NCBI GenBank assembly: GCA_031292555.1
Contig: JARLGV010000013.1
Coordinates: 16,568 to 80,567, forward strand
From: Fimbriimonas sp.
GTDB lineage: Bacteria > Armatimonadota > Fimbriimonadia > Fimbriimonadales > Fimbriimonadaceae
Direction: 5' to 3'
Length of the DNA: 64,000 nucleotides
Shown here: positions 1 through 8,809 of the stretch, piece after piece
Layout: each line of letters opens with the position of its first letter
Position numbering within the stretch: position 1 is the first letter of the stretch
The notes under the pieces: generated by a model
The model's database searches: none
What the model was told of the DNA's origin: nothing
The model's input: the letters and a program-made list of their open reading frames with translations, nothing else
Translations under genes and position numbers: made by a program

Positions 1-1995
1 AGAATCGGGTTCTGCGCCGAGGGACTCCCCGCGCAACCCGTGAGTTGGGCGCCACCCAACGATCTATCTTCGACCGAGGTCCAGATCACCGTTCCGTCAA
101 CCTGGACGGTCATCAGCAACGGCACTCAGATGTCCGACACGCCGAAGCCAGGCGGACGCCATACCGTCGATTGGCGGTGTGACCAGCCGCATGCCGGATA
201 CCTCAACTGTCTCGCGGCTGGCCTCTTCGACGTGTTTCACGACACATGGCGAGGCAAGCCGCTCATCATGACGTGTCCCAAGGGGATGGGCGACCGGCTG
301 AAGGCGACCTTTGCGCCGACGAAAGACGTCCTCGACTTCTTCTCCGACGTTCTCGCCTTTCCCTATCCTTGGCCGAAGTACGCCCAGGAGGTGGTCTACG
401 AGCACGAAGGGTATGCGGAGGAGGACGTGAGCGCCACCGAGTATCCCATATACTGGCGGCAAGACGGTGAGTTTATGGTCGAAGCCCGAGAAGGCGTAAA
501 CCCCTCCTCATGGGTCATCGCCCACGAAACCGCCCACCAGTGGTTCGGCGATACGGTGACGTGCAAAGACTGGAACGACACCTGGCTGAACGAGGGCATG
601 GCGACCTTCATGGAGATGATGTACACGCTCCACAGTCGCGGGCCGCTCGAGTCGCTGCGTGAGTTCGAAGCGTACAGCCAGCGCTACTTCGGCAGCAGCA
701 AAACCGACTTCCGTCCCGTAGCCACGAATTTCTACTCCGATTCGCTGGGCATGGGCGGCTGGACCACTTACATGAAGGGTGGCACCGTGCTGGACTCATT
801 GCGCCGCCAGCTTGGAGATGACGCGTTCTACCACGGCTTGCACCGATACCTGACCCGCCACCAATTCTCGAACGTCGAATCCAACGACCTGTGCGAGGAC
901 TTGAGCGAAGCAAGCGGCATCAACCTACATCCGTGGTTCGAGCAGTGGATCTATAAGCCAGGCCATCCGGTGATCGACTGGAGTTGGTCGTACGACGCCG
1001 GACGCAAGGTCGCGATCGTGCACGTTCGTCAGACCCAGGACACTTCTCGCGGAATTCCCGTCTTCGACGTTCCGACCCATGTAGCACTGGTCGACTCCAA
1101 CAGCCTGCGCCGATCGCCGATCCACATCACGGCTGCGGACCAGACATTCGAGGTCGCGTCGGCTTCCGCGCCGAAGTCCGTGATCTTCGACCCCGATCAC
1201 GAATTCCTGCGCGAACTGCCCAAACAGCCGTGGACGGCAGAGGAATTGCCATACGTGTTCCTGAATGCGCCGGATCCGACCGACATGGAGACGGCGATGA
1301 ATCGAATGCTGGACGGCACGCCGACAGACGCTGCCCTGCATATGATCGCTGATCGGCTGCGACAGGATACGCGGCCCTTCCCAGCTATTCCAGACACGTC
1401 CCGCCTCGCAAAGCTCGGGCGCGAAGCACTCCACGACTTCTTCCTAGCAGAGACGACTCATGTGAGCGTGCAAAGACGCGCGATCGCCGCCACCGGATTG
1501 GCGAAGCTTTCGGCAGGGGAATCGGACCGTCAACGGCTGAAGCAACTCTTGGGCGACGATCAACCCTACGACGTGGTTGCCGCCGCGCTAAGGGGCCTTG
1601 CCCCGCTCAACTTTGCCGCGGTCCGCGATTTCGCGACGACCCAGGCATCGAAGGCGACCTTTCCCGCCCTGCGGCGAGCCGCCCTGGAAGTCCTTGCCGA
1701 CCACACCGCGCCGGGATGGGACGCCGCTATTCTGGATACGGCGACCGAGCATCACCGACCGTTGATTCGCGAAGTGGGCCTGCACGCCTTGACGCGGCTG
1801 CCGCATGAAGACCCGCGAGTCGCGTCGTCGCTTCGTAGTGCGCTAGCCAGCCGCGACTCGAGGATCGTGTCCACCGCGGTCGCTCTCGCCGGTAAGTTGA
1901 AGCAAAAGACACTTCAACCCGACCTGGAGCGAATGAAGGCGCAGGGCCAACACGCGGGCGAAGTCGACGCAGCGATCAAAGCCATCCGAACGTGA
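1..1995 (+). CDS. M1-family metallopeptidase with HEAT-like C-terminus (5' truncated)
   Basis: Zinc metallopeptidase of the M1 (gluzincin) family, probably an aminopeptidase acting on peptides outside or in the envelope. The frame is open to the window edge, so the N-terminal part lies outside; a GTG at 40 is only an internal codon candidate. The zinc site is clear: HETAH at 523-537, then the third ligand Glu at 592-594 within WLNEGMA. The last ~200 residues are helical repeats resembling HEAT repeats, a common ending in this family. The exopeptidase motif that normally reads GxMEN, about 40 residues before HExxH, is here GYAEED followed by VSAT, so the family Asn is absent. Family assignment is firm; substrate and activity are not. 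It precedes the LacI locus but is separated by ~260 bp and need not be related. Confidence 0.9.
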   Translation, partial: RIGFCAEGLPAQPVSWAPPNDLSSTEVQITVPSTWTVISNGTQMSDTPKPGGRHTVDWRCDQPHAGYLNCLAAGLFDVFHDTWRGKPLIMTCPKGMGDRLKATFAPTKDVLDFFSDVLAFPYPWPKYAQEVVYEHEGYAEEDVSATEYPIYWRQDGEFMVEAREGVNPSSWVIAHETAHQWFGDTVTCKDWNDTWLNEGMATFMEMMYTLHSRGPLESLREFEAYSQRYFGSSKTDFRPVATNFYSDSLGMGGWTTYMKGGTVLDSLRRQLGDDAFYHGLHRYLTRHQFSNVESNDLCEDLSEASGINLHPWFEQWIYKPGHPVIDWSWSYDAGRKVAIVHVRQTQDTSRGIPVFDVPTHVALVDSNSLRRSPIHITAADQTFEVASASAPKSVIFDPDHEFLRELPKQPWTAEELPYVFLNAPDPTDMETAMNRMLDGTPTDAALHMIADRLRQDTRPFPAIPDTSRLAKLGREALHDFFLAETTHVSVQRRAIAATGLAKLSAGESDRQRLKQLLGDDQPYDVVAAALRGLAPLNFAAVRDFATTQASKATFPALRRAALEVLADHTAPGWDAAILDTATEHHRPLIREVGLHALTRLPHEDPRVASSLRSALASRDSRIVSTAVALAGKLKQKTLQPDLERMKAQGQHAGEVDAAIKAIRT

Positions 1996-2257
1996 GTCGA
2001 AAGGGGGAGGTTGGGAACGAGGAATTGCTCTCCTGCGCTCGATCCTGCCCACGAACACGGGAGCGTGCCCAGCACAACGGAGATGACCGACTCAACGACC
2101 CGCATTCGATCTAAAGCACACTAGCCTTTATAGTACATTGTCGATCCAGCCAAAGGAGGAAGCTCGTTTCGTCTTCGACTGGGTCGACACAAGGATACGA
2201 CTGTCCGAGGCACAAATTCGCAAGCGAGACTCGCATGTCCAGGCGAACTGATGTAGA

Positions 2258-2273
2258 ATTTAATCGATTAAAT
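2258..2273. promoter_or_regulatory. 16-bp perfect palindrome overlapping the LacI start: candidate auto-operator
   Basis: ATTTAATCGATTAAAT is a perfect 16-bp palindrome with a central CG, the symmetry expected of LacI-family operators. It abuts and overlaps the ATG of the regulator gene at 2272. A -10-like TAGAAT lies at 2254-2259, which would put transcription start inside the palindrome and give a very short or absent leader. I infer negative autoregulation. Direct binding is not shown. Confidence 0.6.
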
Positions 2274-3312
2274 GGCAACCCTAAAGGACATTGCCCAGAA
2301 GTGCGGGGTTTCTACAGCCACCGTGTCGTACGTAGTGAACAACTCGCCACGACAGGTCTTGCCTGCGACTCGCGAGAAGGTCCTCAAGGCAGTTGCCGAA
2401 TTGGGCTACCAGCCGAACGCATACGCCCGAGCCCTCAAGGGGTTTCGAACTCAAGTAATCGGGGTGGTCTTTCCTCACGTAACGGTTCCCCTTACCAACG
2501 TCTACTTTGGCCCCGTGCTGGAAGGCATCGTCGCCCAGGCGACCGAACGTCGCATGGCGACGATGCTGCTGACCGGCTTTACATGGGAAGAGACGGAGCA
2601 AGGGGCCGAACGGGAGTTCAGCGGGATCTGCGACGGTTTTCTACTTATTGCGCCCAGGAGAGACAGCCAGTTCGCAAGCGATCTTGCCAAGAGCGGCGTA
2701 CCGCTTGTGAGCGTGGGGACACAAGTCGCCGAACCTGGCGTATCGTCGATAGATTCCGATAACCGAACCGGAGGAAGACTGGCGACCGAGCATCTACTTG
2801 CTCTGGGGCACCGGCGCATCGCCATGATCCTCACTGGAGAAGACGTCAGCCCTTCAAACTCTGGCAAGCCTGTGAAGCACAATTGGAGCGCCTTGGAGCG
2901 GCAGCATGGATATTGGGATGCGCTTCGAGCCTGGGGTATGGAACCGGACCCCAATTTGACCGCGACGATTTGGCACGATCCGGTTGCTTCAAGGTCGTCA
3001 GCGCGGCGCCTACTCAATCAACGCCCCACGGCCGTTTTCGGCTGCAACGATGGGGCTGCGTATCGAACGGTCGAGGTCTGCCGTGAATCGGGGATTCGAG
3101 TACCCGAGGATCTGTCCGTGATCGGCTTCGACGACATTGCCAACGCAGCTTCCTTTGATCCGCCGTTAACGACTATCCGGCAGCCCATTTTCGAGATTGG
3201 GGCCAACGCCGTCGAAATGCTCTGCGCTCAAATTGAAGGCCGTGCGCAAGAAGTCGAACACCGACTTATGCCAGTGGAACTCATCCAGAGGAGGTCCACC
3301 GCCCACATTTGA
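2272..3312 (+). CDS. LacI-family transcriptional regulator
   Basis: 346-residue regulator. Residues 1-55 form a LacI helix-turn-helix ([20 protein letters not shown]) with hinge; residues ~60-340 are a periplasmic-binding-protein-like effector domain, with the usual VIGFDDI element near residue 285 and a C-terminal region typical of the family. Length is normal. The ATG at 2272 is chosen because the HTH begins at residue 2. It leads a locus of a prepilin, a lipoprotein and GH39, GH42, GH5 and GH2 genes, so it likely responds to a plant-derived sugar and represses that set. Palindromes related to LacI operators occur at its own start and before the GH42 gene. The effector is unknown. Confidence 0.93.
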   Translation: MATLKDIAQKCGVSTATVSYVVNNSPRQVLPATREKVLKAVAELGYQPNAYARALKGFRTQVIGVVFPHVTVPLTNVYFGPVLEGIVAQATERRMATMLLTGFTWEETEQGAEREFSGICDGFLLIAPRRDSQFASDLAKSGVPLVSVGTQVAEPGVSSIDSDNRTGGRLATEHLLALGHRRIAMILTGEDVSPSNSGKPVKHNWSALERQHGYWDALRAWGMEPDPNLTATIWHDPVASRSSARRLLNQRPTAVFGCNDGAAYRTVEVCRESGIRVPEDLSVIGFDDIANAASFDPPLTTIRQPIFEIGANAVEMLCAQIEGRAQEVEHRLMPVELIQRRSTAHI

Positions 3313-3458
3313 CAGCAATTCTAAAATGGGCCGGAGCGCCGTTGAAGTACTTTCCAGGGCATTCAACATGCGGCGCAACCGACCCTCTGCCCCTCGTCAT
3401 CCCGTGTGGCCTCGAAGTTCGAGGTGACACCCCGGTAATCCATAGAAGGTACATCATT

Positions 3459-4241
3459 ATGAAACACAGAGGTTTCACCCTCATTGAGCTCCTTGTCGTC
3501 ATCGCGATAATCGCAATCCTAGCCTCAATCCTGTTCCCGGTGTTTGCCCAAGCCAAGCTCGCCGCAAAGAAGACCACGTCTCTCTCAAACGTCAAGCAAC
3601 AAGCTCTTGCCAGCCTCATGTATGCGAACGACCACGACGACACGCTCCCGTGGCAAGATGTGGCAAACAACAACGATGCCGGCAATGGCCTTCCGCTCGG
3701 CTGGAGAGATCCGGCGGCAGGAAGCAACTGGTGCCAGGACATCTATCCCTACGTCAAGAATCTCGGACTCTTTGTCTCGACAGCGCCTGATCAGAACAGC
3801 AACGGCACGTATAACTACGACCCGACACCAGGCGCCGGTAACGCCAGCTATGAATTCAATGGAGCACTCATCGGCGTCTCAATGACGACTTCATCCTCTC
3901 CAGCCAACTTAATTGAGCTTACGGGCGAGTGGTGGACGCAGGACTGCGCATCGGTCAAGCCAGAGGTCGCGAATTGGTGGGGACCAGTGGGTCTCTATGA
4001 GGTGTCGATCCAAGAGTTGGGAAGCACCTACCCCGGTTCCGCGAGTACGCAAAACGATGGTGATGTCTATTCCTTCGTTGACGGTCACGCCAAGTTCTTG
4101 ATCCGAACGAACGTTCAACCCTATAACTACGGGTGCAGCGGAGACCTTGCGATGTGGGGCACAGACATGCCGCTTCACCAGGGCATCATTCCGGGCAACT
4201 ATTGGTGGCTCCAGTGCCCCTATGACATCACCAAGATGTAA
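3459..4241 (+). CDS. prepilin-like protein with type IV pilin N-terminus (DGHAK C-terminal motif)
   Basis: 260-residue protein with a class III (type IV) signal: a short basic leader MKHRG, then [16 protein letters not shown], cleaved after Gly5 by prepilin peptidase. The hydrophobic helix is followed by [10 protein letters not shown], characteristic of the large DUF1559-like families of Armatimonadota and Planctomycetota. The C-terminal region ends with an FVDGHAKF motif of the H-X9-DG processing-associated type. Expected location is cell surface or envelope. The ATG at 3459 is preceded by GAAGGT. It sits 146 bp after the LacI gene and before a small lipoprotein and GH39, so a role in substrate binding or sensing is plausible but unproven. 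A 10-bp-stem hairpin follows it. Confidence 0.88.
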   Translation: MKHRGFTLIELLVVIAIIAILASILFPVFAQAKLAAKKTTSLSNVKQQALASLMYANDHDDTLPWQDVANNNDAGNGLPLGWRDPAAGSNWCQDIYPYVKNLGLFVSTAPDQNSNGTYNYDPTPGAGNASYEFNGALIGVSMTTSSSPANLIELTGEWWTQDCASVKPEVANWWGPVGLYEVSIQELGSTYPGSASTQNDGDVYSFVDGHAKFLIRTNVQPYNYGCSGDLAMWGTDMPLHQGIIPGNYWWLQCPYDITKM

Positions 4242-4260
4242 ATCCGATTGCTAGTCAAGT

Positions 4261-4286
4261 TCGCCGTCCCTTCCATGGGACGGCGA
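4261..4286 (+). terminator. intercistronic hairpin after the prepilin gene
   Basis: TCGCCGTCCC and GGGACGGCGA form a perfect 10-bp stem with a 6-nt loop, 19 bp after the prepilin stop. No strong T-run follows (the sequence continues CTTATATCCC), so it may be a partial terminator or an mRNA-stabilising element that keeps the pilin transcript more abundant than downstream genes. Confidence 0.6.
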
Positions 4287-4313
4287 CTTATATCCCTATT
4301 CATTTAACTTAAC

Positions 4314-4556
4314 ATGAAGAAAAAACAGCTTTGGGCGGCCATGATGATGACAGCCGTCATTCTCTACGGATGCGGAAATGGGCGCGATACGATTCAGCCG
4401 GGTAGTCCGCAGTGGCAGTCGTTGCATGACACCACCGGCTCCGATATTCGCTCAGGCAAGCATGTCGTCATCCACGTTCCAGCGTCAATGTACAAACCCG
4501 GCGTGGGCGGCGCTCCGCCGCCAAATGTGACAATTGTTCCGGACCCCGGCAAGTGA
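4314..4556 (+). CDS. small predicted lipoprotein
   Basis: 80-residue protein beginning MKKKQ with a hydrophobic stretch and a lipobox ILYGC, placing the lipidated Cys at residue 20. The mature part is ~60 residues, polar, with a Pro/Gly-rich tail and no domain I recognise. It lies between the prepilin gene (72 bp upstream) and the GH39 gene (101 bp downstream) on the same strand. A small membrane protein is also placed next to the second prepilin gene at 53 kb, though the two small proteins are not obviously similar. Function unknown; an accessory to the prepilin-like protein is an inference from position. Confidence 0.75.
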   Translation: MKKKQLWAAMMMTAVILYGCGNGRDTIQPGSPQWQSLHDTTGSDIRSGKHVVIHVPASMYKPGVGGAPPPNVTIVPDPGK

Positions 4557-4657
4557 TTCTGTCCGCGATCGGACCGGTCTCCTCACCCTACAATGACGGT
4601 AGCCTGATGAAATCAAGCAAGTGCACTAAACGGCGATAGCTTCTCCCACTACAGATC

Positions 4658-6235
4658 ATGATTTGGCTTTACCCAACCTATTTGCCATTCGCGCTTTCGG
4701 CTATGCGCGAGATTCCCCGGACCGATTTGAATCATGCCGCCAGTGAATCGAGCGTCACGATCGATTTTCGAGCCCGGACGGTTCGGAGAAGCCAGCTGCC
4801 GTTCTTTAGTGTCGGATCAGACCGTGCGAAGATCTTCCTGAGACGGGAGCACCAGCGGGATCTCATGGACCTGCAATCTCAAGTGGGCTTCCACTATCTT
4901 CGTTGCCACGGCATCTTCAACGAGGAGATGAAGACCGTGAGCCGATCGCCGAGCGGCTCGCTTGTGTTCGATTGGACCAATGTAGACCGGTATCTCGACC
5001 AGCTAAAGGAAGCACGCCTGAGGCCATTCGTCGAACTAGGGTTCATGCCCGAGCCCATCGCCAGCGGCCGCCAGACGATCTTCTGGTGGAACGGGAATGT
5101 GACCCCGCCAAGGAGCCAGACCGAATGGGCCGAACTGGTGACTACGTTCCTACGACACGAGGTTCGGCGCTACGGTTTGCGCGAGATCCGCAAGTGGTAT
5201 TTCGAGGTATGGAATGAGCCGAACCTGACCGGTTTTTGGACCGGCGGGCAGTCCGGCTACTTCGACCTATATGAGAGCACCGCACGAGCGGCGAAGGCGG
5301 TTGATTCCAAGCTTCGCGTGGGAGGTCCGTCTACGGCTGGGATGGCCTGGATACCCGAGTTCCTTTCCTTCTGCCACCGCCGCGAATTACCGGTCGACTT
5401 CGTGAGCTCTCACAGCTACGGTTCGACCGAGGGGTTCCTCGACGAACATGGCCACGGCCACACGATGCTCGACCCGAATCCCGACTCCCTTTCCGCTGAG
5501 TTTCGACGAGCACGGAAGGACATCGAGTCCAGCGCATTTCCGAAACTCCCCCTTTTCATCTCCGAGTGGGGCCCAAGCTACTCGCCTCGGGACGACGTTC
5601 ACGACAGCTATTTCTGTGCGCCGTTCATTCTGGAAAAGCTGCGCAACAACGAAGGAATTGTTGACGGAATGTCCTACTGGGCGTTCTCGGATCAGTTCGA
5701 AGAACCTGGCCCGCCGAACACTCCGTTCCATGGCGGATTTGGCCTCATGAATGTGAATGGCCTCCACAAGCCAGGATTGCTCGCCTATCACCTGTTATCC
5801 CTGCTCAAGGGAGAGGAGATTCCAACCCAAGACCGTCGCGTCATCGTAACCCGGCACGGCGACGACTTGAACATCCTTCACTGGGACTACACGCCGTTCA
5901 AGCAAGATGCTCCGGACACTCCGTTCTACCATCGCGACCTGAAACCCTCCCCACTACAGGCCTTTGTCCTGAATCTCAAAGGCTTGGCTCCCGGCGCTTA
6001 CGAGGTTTCCCAAGTCGGCATTGGTTACGGCCGGAATGATCTGTATGGCGCATACAGGCAACTGGGAAGTCCGGGTGACATTTCTGCGAATGTGCTCGAA
6101 CAGCTCCGAGCGGCAACAGCCGGACGCCCCGAACCCCTTCCCGATCTTTCGGTTGGCAACGACGGCAGGGCCCATCTCCAGCTTCCAATGCGAACAAATG
6201 ACGTTTGGTTTCTGAGTATTCATCACAAGAGCTAG
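4658..6235 (+). CDS. glycoside hydrolase family 39, beta-xylosidase-like
   Basis: 525-residue (beta/alpha)8 glycosidase of clan GH-A. The acid/base Glu is E187 in WNEPN, and the nucleophile Glu is E303 in ISEWG, both in the GH39 setting; the N-terminal SQVGFHYLRCHGIF element is also typical. Known GH39 members are retaining beta-xylosidases or alpha-L-iduronidases, and in a plant-polymer locus beta-xylosidase or a related exo-activity is most likely. No convincing signal peptide is seen at the ATG 4658, so the location is uncertain. It belongs to the locus led by the LacI regulator. Confidence 0.88.
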   Translation: MIWLYPTYLPFALSAMREIPRTDLNHAASESSVTIDFRARTVRRSQLPFFSVGSDRAKIFLRREHQRDLMDLQSQVGFHYLRCHGIFNEEMKTVSRSPSGSLVFDWTNVDRYLDQLKEARLRPFVELGFMPEPIASGRQTIFWWNGNVTPPRSQTEWAELVTTFLRHEVRRYGLREIRKWYFEVWNEPNLTGFWTGGQSGYFDLYESTARAAKAVDSKLRVGGPSTAGMAWIPEFLSFCHRRELPVDFVSSHSYGSTEGFLDEHGHGHTMLDPNPDSLSAEFRRARKDIESSAFPKLPLFISEWGPSYSPRDDVHDSYFCAPFILEKLRNNEGIVDGMSYWAFSDQFEEPGPPNTPFHGGFGLMNVNGLHKPGLLAYHLLSLLKGEEIPTQDRRVIVTRHGDDLNILHWDYTPFKQDAPDTPFYHRDLKPSPLQAFVLNLKGLAPGAYEVSQVGIGYGRNDLYGAYRQLGSPGDISANVLEQLRAATAGRPEPLPDLSVGNDGRAHLQLPMRTNDVWFLSIHHKS

Positions 6236-6581
6236 CGTCCGATTTCAGAACCAAACAAACCGATGATCAACACGTTGCTCACCTTCTTTCTCGCCCCAGA
6301 GCGCTTCCCGACTCCAACCCTCCGTCCTGCTTAGAGGATCGGCCCAGGGTGATTCCAACCAACGATGGGGTCGCTTAGGCAGCACCGACATCCAATGTGG
6401 TCCGGTGATTAGCCGTCAGAACGTTGTTCTCCCACACAACCGGCGAATATGGAGTGAAGGTTTGTCCGAGGGATGCAGATAGTCGGAAGGCGATTGACGT
6501 ACGTTCGGTTCTGCTTCAACCACAGAAAGGCGGGCATTGCTGGGCCAGCCGAGAAATCCTCGCCGCAGGTTCGCGACTTTG

Positions 6582-6607
6582 ACCTATAATAGGTGTTAAA
6601 CGTTTAA
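6582..6607. promoter_or_regulatory. GH42 promoter with LacI-type operator TTAAACGTTTAA
   Basis: A consensus -10 box TATAAT lies at 6585-6590 inside the odd palindrome ACCTATAATAGGT (6582-6594). Directly after it, TTAAACGTTTAA (6596-6607) is a perfect 12-bp palindrome with a central ACGT, ending one base before the ATG at 6608. Transcription would start inside the palindrome, giving a leader of about 10 nt or less and no room for a Shine-Dalgarno sequence. The core resembles the palindrome at the LacI gene start and an imperfect copy before the GH127 gene. The rest of the 372-bp intergenic stretch (6236-6581) shows no other gene that I can support. Confidence 0.6.
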
Positions 6608-8785
6608 ATGACTCATTCACGTAGCACAAAAGCCGGAAAAGGTCTTGGTTGCCTTGATTCACGCTGCATTGCAGCCTCTGCCTACCGACTCGCGATACTT
6701 GCATCGGCCGTCCTGGGCTTAGCGGCCATTGCCGCTTCGAAGGCACCCCACACATCCATGAACTCTCAGATTATCGGAAGCGCCGTCTTTCCTCCCAATG
6801 TGGGACGCCCGGCTCCCAACCTGCCCGGGCCTGGCGATTTGTTCGTGGGGACATGCTACCAGCCGATCGATCGAACTGAGGAGCAGATCAAGACCGACAT
6901 CGCGATCATGAAGTCCGCCGGCTTCAGGGTCGTGCGGATGGGAGACCTGTCCTGGGATTCTTTCGAACCTGCTGACGGCAAGTTCGAGTTCGGTTGGTTT
7001 GACCGGCTCCTCGACCAGATGCGTGGGGCCGGCATCCGGGTGGTGATGGACATACCCGGTAGCCCCGCGCCTATATGGCTGCATCGGGCTCATCCCGGCA
7101 TCGATATCGTGAACCAGGATGGGGTCCGGCTTCCACCGGCTGAGCGGTACATGGACGACATAAGCGATCCCGACTACCGTCGATGCGTTCGGCGGCTCGC
7201 CGAGACCATGTTCAGACGGTACGCCAAGAATCCGGATATCCTGGCCATCGGCTACAACAACGAGATCGGAAATGGCTACATGTCGTATTCCAAAGCCGAT
7301 CGCCGCCGTTTCGTCGCCTGGCTCCGGAAGAAGTACTCGACGATCGAAAACCTCAATCGCGCTTGGGCCACGCAGCGTTGGTCTCGGCGATTGAGCAGTT
7401 TCGACGACGTGGAGATTCCGCTTCAAAACGGACCTGGACCTGCCGAGCGTTACTTGGATTTACACCGATACTGGTCGGACGTCACGATCGAGAACCTGAT
7501 GGACATCGAGCACTTGCGCCGCAAGTACATGCCTGACACGCCGACCCTCTCCAACCTGTGGGACTATGCCTGGCGACGCGGCTTCGATTACCTATCCAGC
7601 TACAAGGAGTACGTTTCGTACGGTGCCATGGGGTTCTATGCCGGCGGAGCTATCGACGGCTCTTTCCAGATCATGATGACCAAAGGCGCCTTGCCAACTC
7701 CGGTTTGGCTGAACGAGTTCACTGCGGGAGGAGGCGGCTGGTACGGAGATCCAGGAAGGAGCCGCATGCTGGCTTACGTGACGTTGCTTGTTGGCGCCCA
7801 GGGCATCACGGCATGGACGTTCAATAGCCACTCCGGCGGCGAGGAACAGGCGCTCTTCGGGTTGGTTGACCACGACGGAGTTCCTTCGTGGAAGGTCAAA
7901 GAGTGGGGGCAGATCGCAGCAGATTTCAAGACCCTTTCGTCATTTGGGTTCCCTCGCTACTACCAGCCGGAAGTGGCCATTGCTTACTCATTCGAGAGCG
8001 CTGTGGCCTCTGCTCCCAACGGACCTTCCAGTACCACGCGCCAATACTTCAAGACCGCTTACGGCGATCAGGTTCAGGCTGCTTTTGAGCCGCTCTATAA
8101 GAAGAACATCGACGCAGCCGTGATCAACATCGCCCATGAGGACCTCCGCAAGTACAAGCTCGTGGTAGTGCCAGCGCTCTATCTAGTGGATCCCGCTACC
8201 GTAAAGGCAATCCGCGACTATGTGGAAGACGGAGGAACTGTGCTTATGACGGGATACTCTGCGAAAATTGATGAACATGCCCAATGGTTCCAAACCACGC
8301 TGCCGGGCGGATTGAGTGACGTGTTCGGACTGCGGACCGCCGCTTTCTATCGCAACGACTCAGGAGTTCAGTTCACGATCGAAGGGCAGCCAGTCAAGAC
8401 GACCGCCGCCTACTATGAGCTGCTTGAGCCGCGCACAGCAAAAGTGCTCGGGGAGATCACGAACTCATACCTGCCGGACTCGTTTCCCGCCCTCACCGTC
8501 AACCAGTTCGGAAAGGGGCGAGCGTTCTATCTGGCTACCGAATCCAACGCGACCGCCATTGGACCTGTGCTCGACATAGTCAAAAAGGCAGCGGGAATAC
8601 AAGACGGACCGCGAACTCCGGATGGCGTTTACGCGCGAGTGATTCAGGGACGCACCTTCTATGTCAACACCAACTACAAGAGCGTGACCTTTCCCATCGA
8701 AGGGACAAAGCGGGGTCTGCTTTCTGGAAAGACTTTTAGCGGCATGCTCACGTTGCCCGCAAAAGGTGCGGACCTGATCGAGTAA
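6608..8785 (+). CDS. glycoside hydrolase family 42 beta-galactosidase-like
   Basis: 725-residue enzyme of GH42 (clan GH-A). After an N-terminal hydrophobic segment (about residues 27-45, probable export signal or anchor) comes the catalytic barrel opening with GTCYQPI and EEQIKTDIAIMKSAGF. The acid/base is E219 in YNNEIGNG, and the nucleophile is E370 in WLNEFTAG. A trimerisation-like domain follows (VVPALYLVDPATVKAIRDYV) and then a beta-rich C-terminus, the usual GH42 order. Known members hydrolyse beta-galactosides, and some act on alpha-L-arabinopyranosides. It is followed by the GH5 gene after only 24 bp and so forms an operon with it. Confidence 0.92.
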   Translation: MTHSRSTKAGKGLGCLDSRCIAASAYRLAILASAVLGLAAIAASKAPHTSMNSQIIGSAVFPPNVGRPAPNLPGPGDLFVGTCYQPIDRTEEQIKTDIAIMKSAGFRVVRMGDLSWDSFEPADGKFEFGWFDRLLDQMRGAGIRVVMDIPGSPAPIWLHRAHPGIDIVNQDGVRLPPAERYMDDISDPDYRRCVRRLAETMFRRYAKNPDILAIGYNNEIGNGYMSYSKADRRRFVAWLRKKYSTIENLNRAWATQRWSRRLSSFDDVEIPLQNGPGPAERYLDLHRYWSDVTIENLMDIEHLRRKYMPDTPTLSNLWDYAWRRGFDYLSSYKEYVSYGAMGFYAGGAIDGSFQIMMTKGALPTPVWLNEFTAGGGGWYGDPGRSRMLAYVTLLVGAQGITAWTFNSHSGGEEQALFGLVDHDGVPSWKVKEWGQIAADFKTLSSFGFPRYYQPEVAIAYSFESAVASAPNGPSSTTRQYFKTAYGDQVQAAFEPLYKKNIDAAVINIAHEDLRKYKLVVVPALYLVDPATVKAIRDYVEDGGTVLMTGYSAKIDEHAQWFQTTLPGGLSDVFGLRTAAFYRNDSGVQFTIEGQPVKTTAAYYELLEPRTAKVLGEITNSYLPDSFPALTVNQFGKGRAFYLATESNATAIGPVLDIVKKAAGIQDGPRTPDGVYARVIQGRTFYVNTNYKSVTFPIEGTKRGLLSGKTFSGMLTLPAKGADLIE

Positions 8786-8809
8786 GCCTTGGCGACAGTT
8801 AGTGAATCT

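Noticed and set aside
925..1434. 169-codon minus-strand frame inside the M1 peptidase gene
   Set aside because: Entirely antisense to conserved peptidase sequence.
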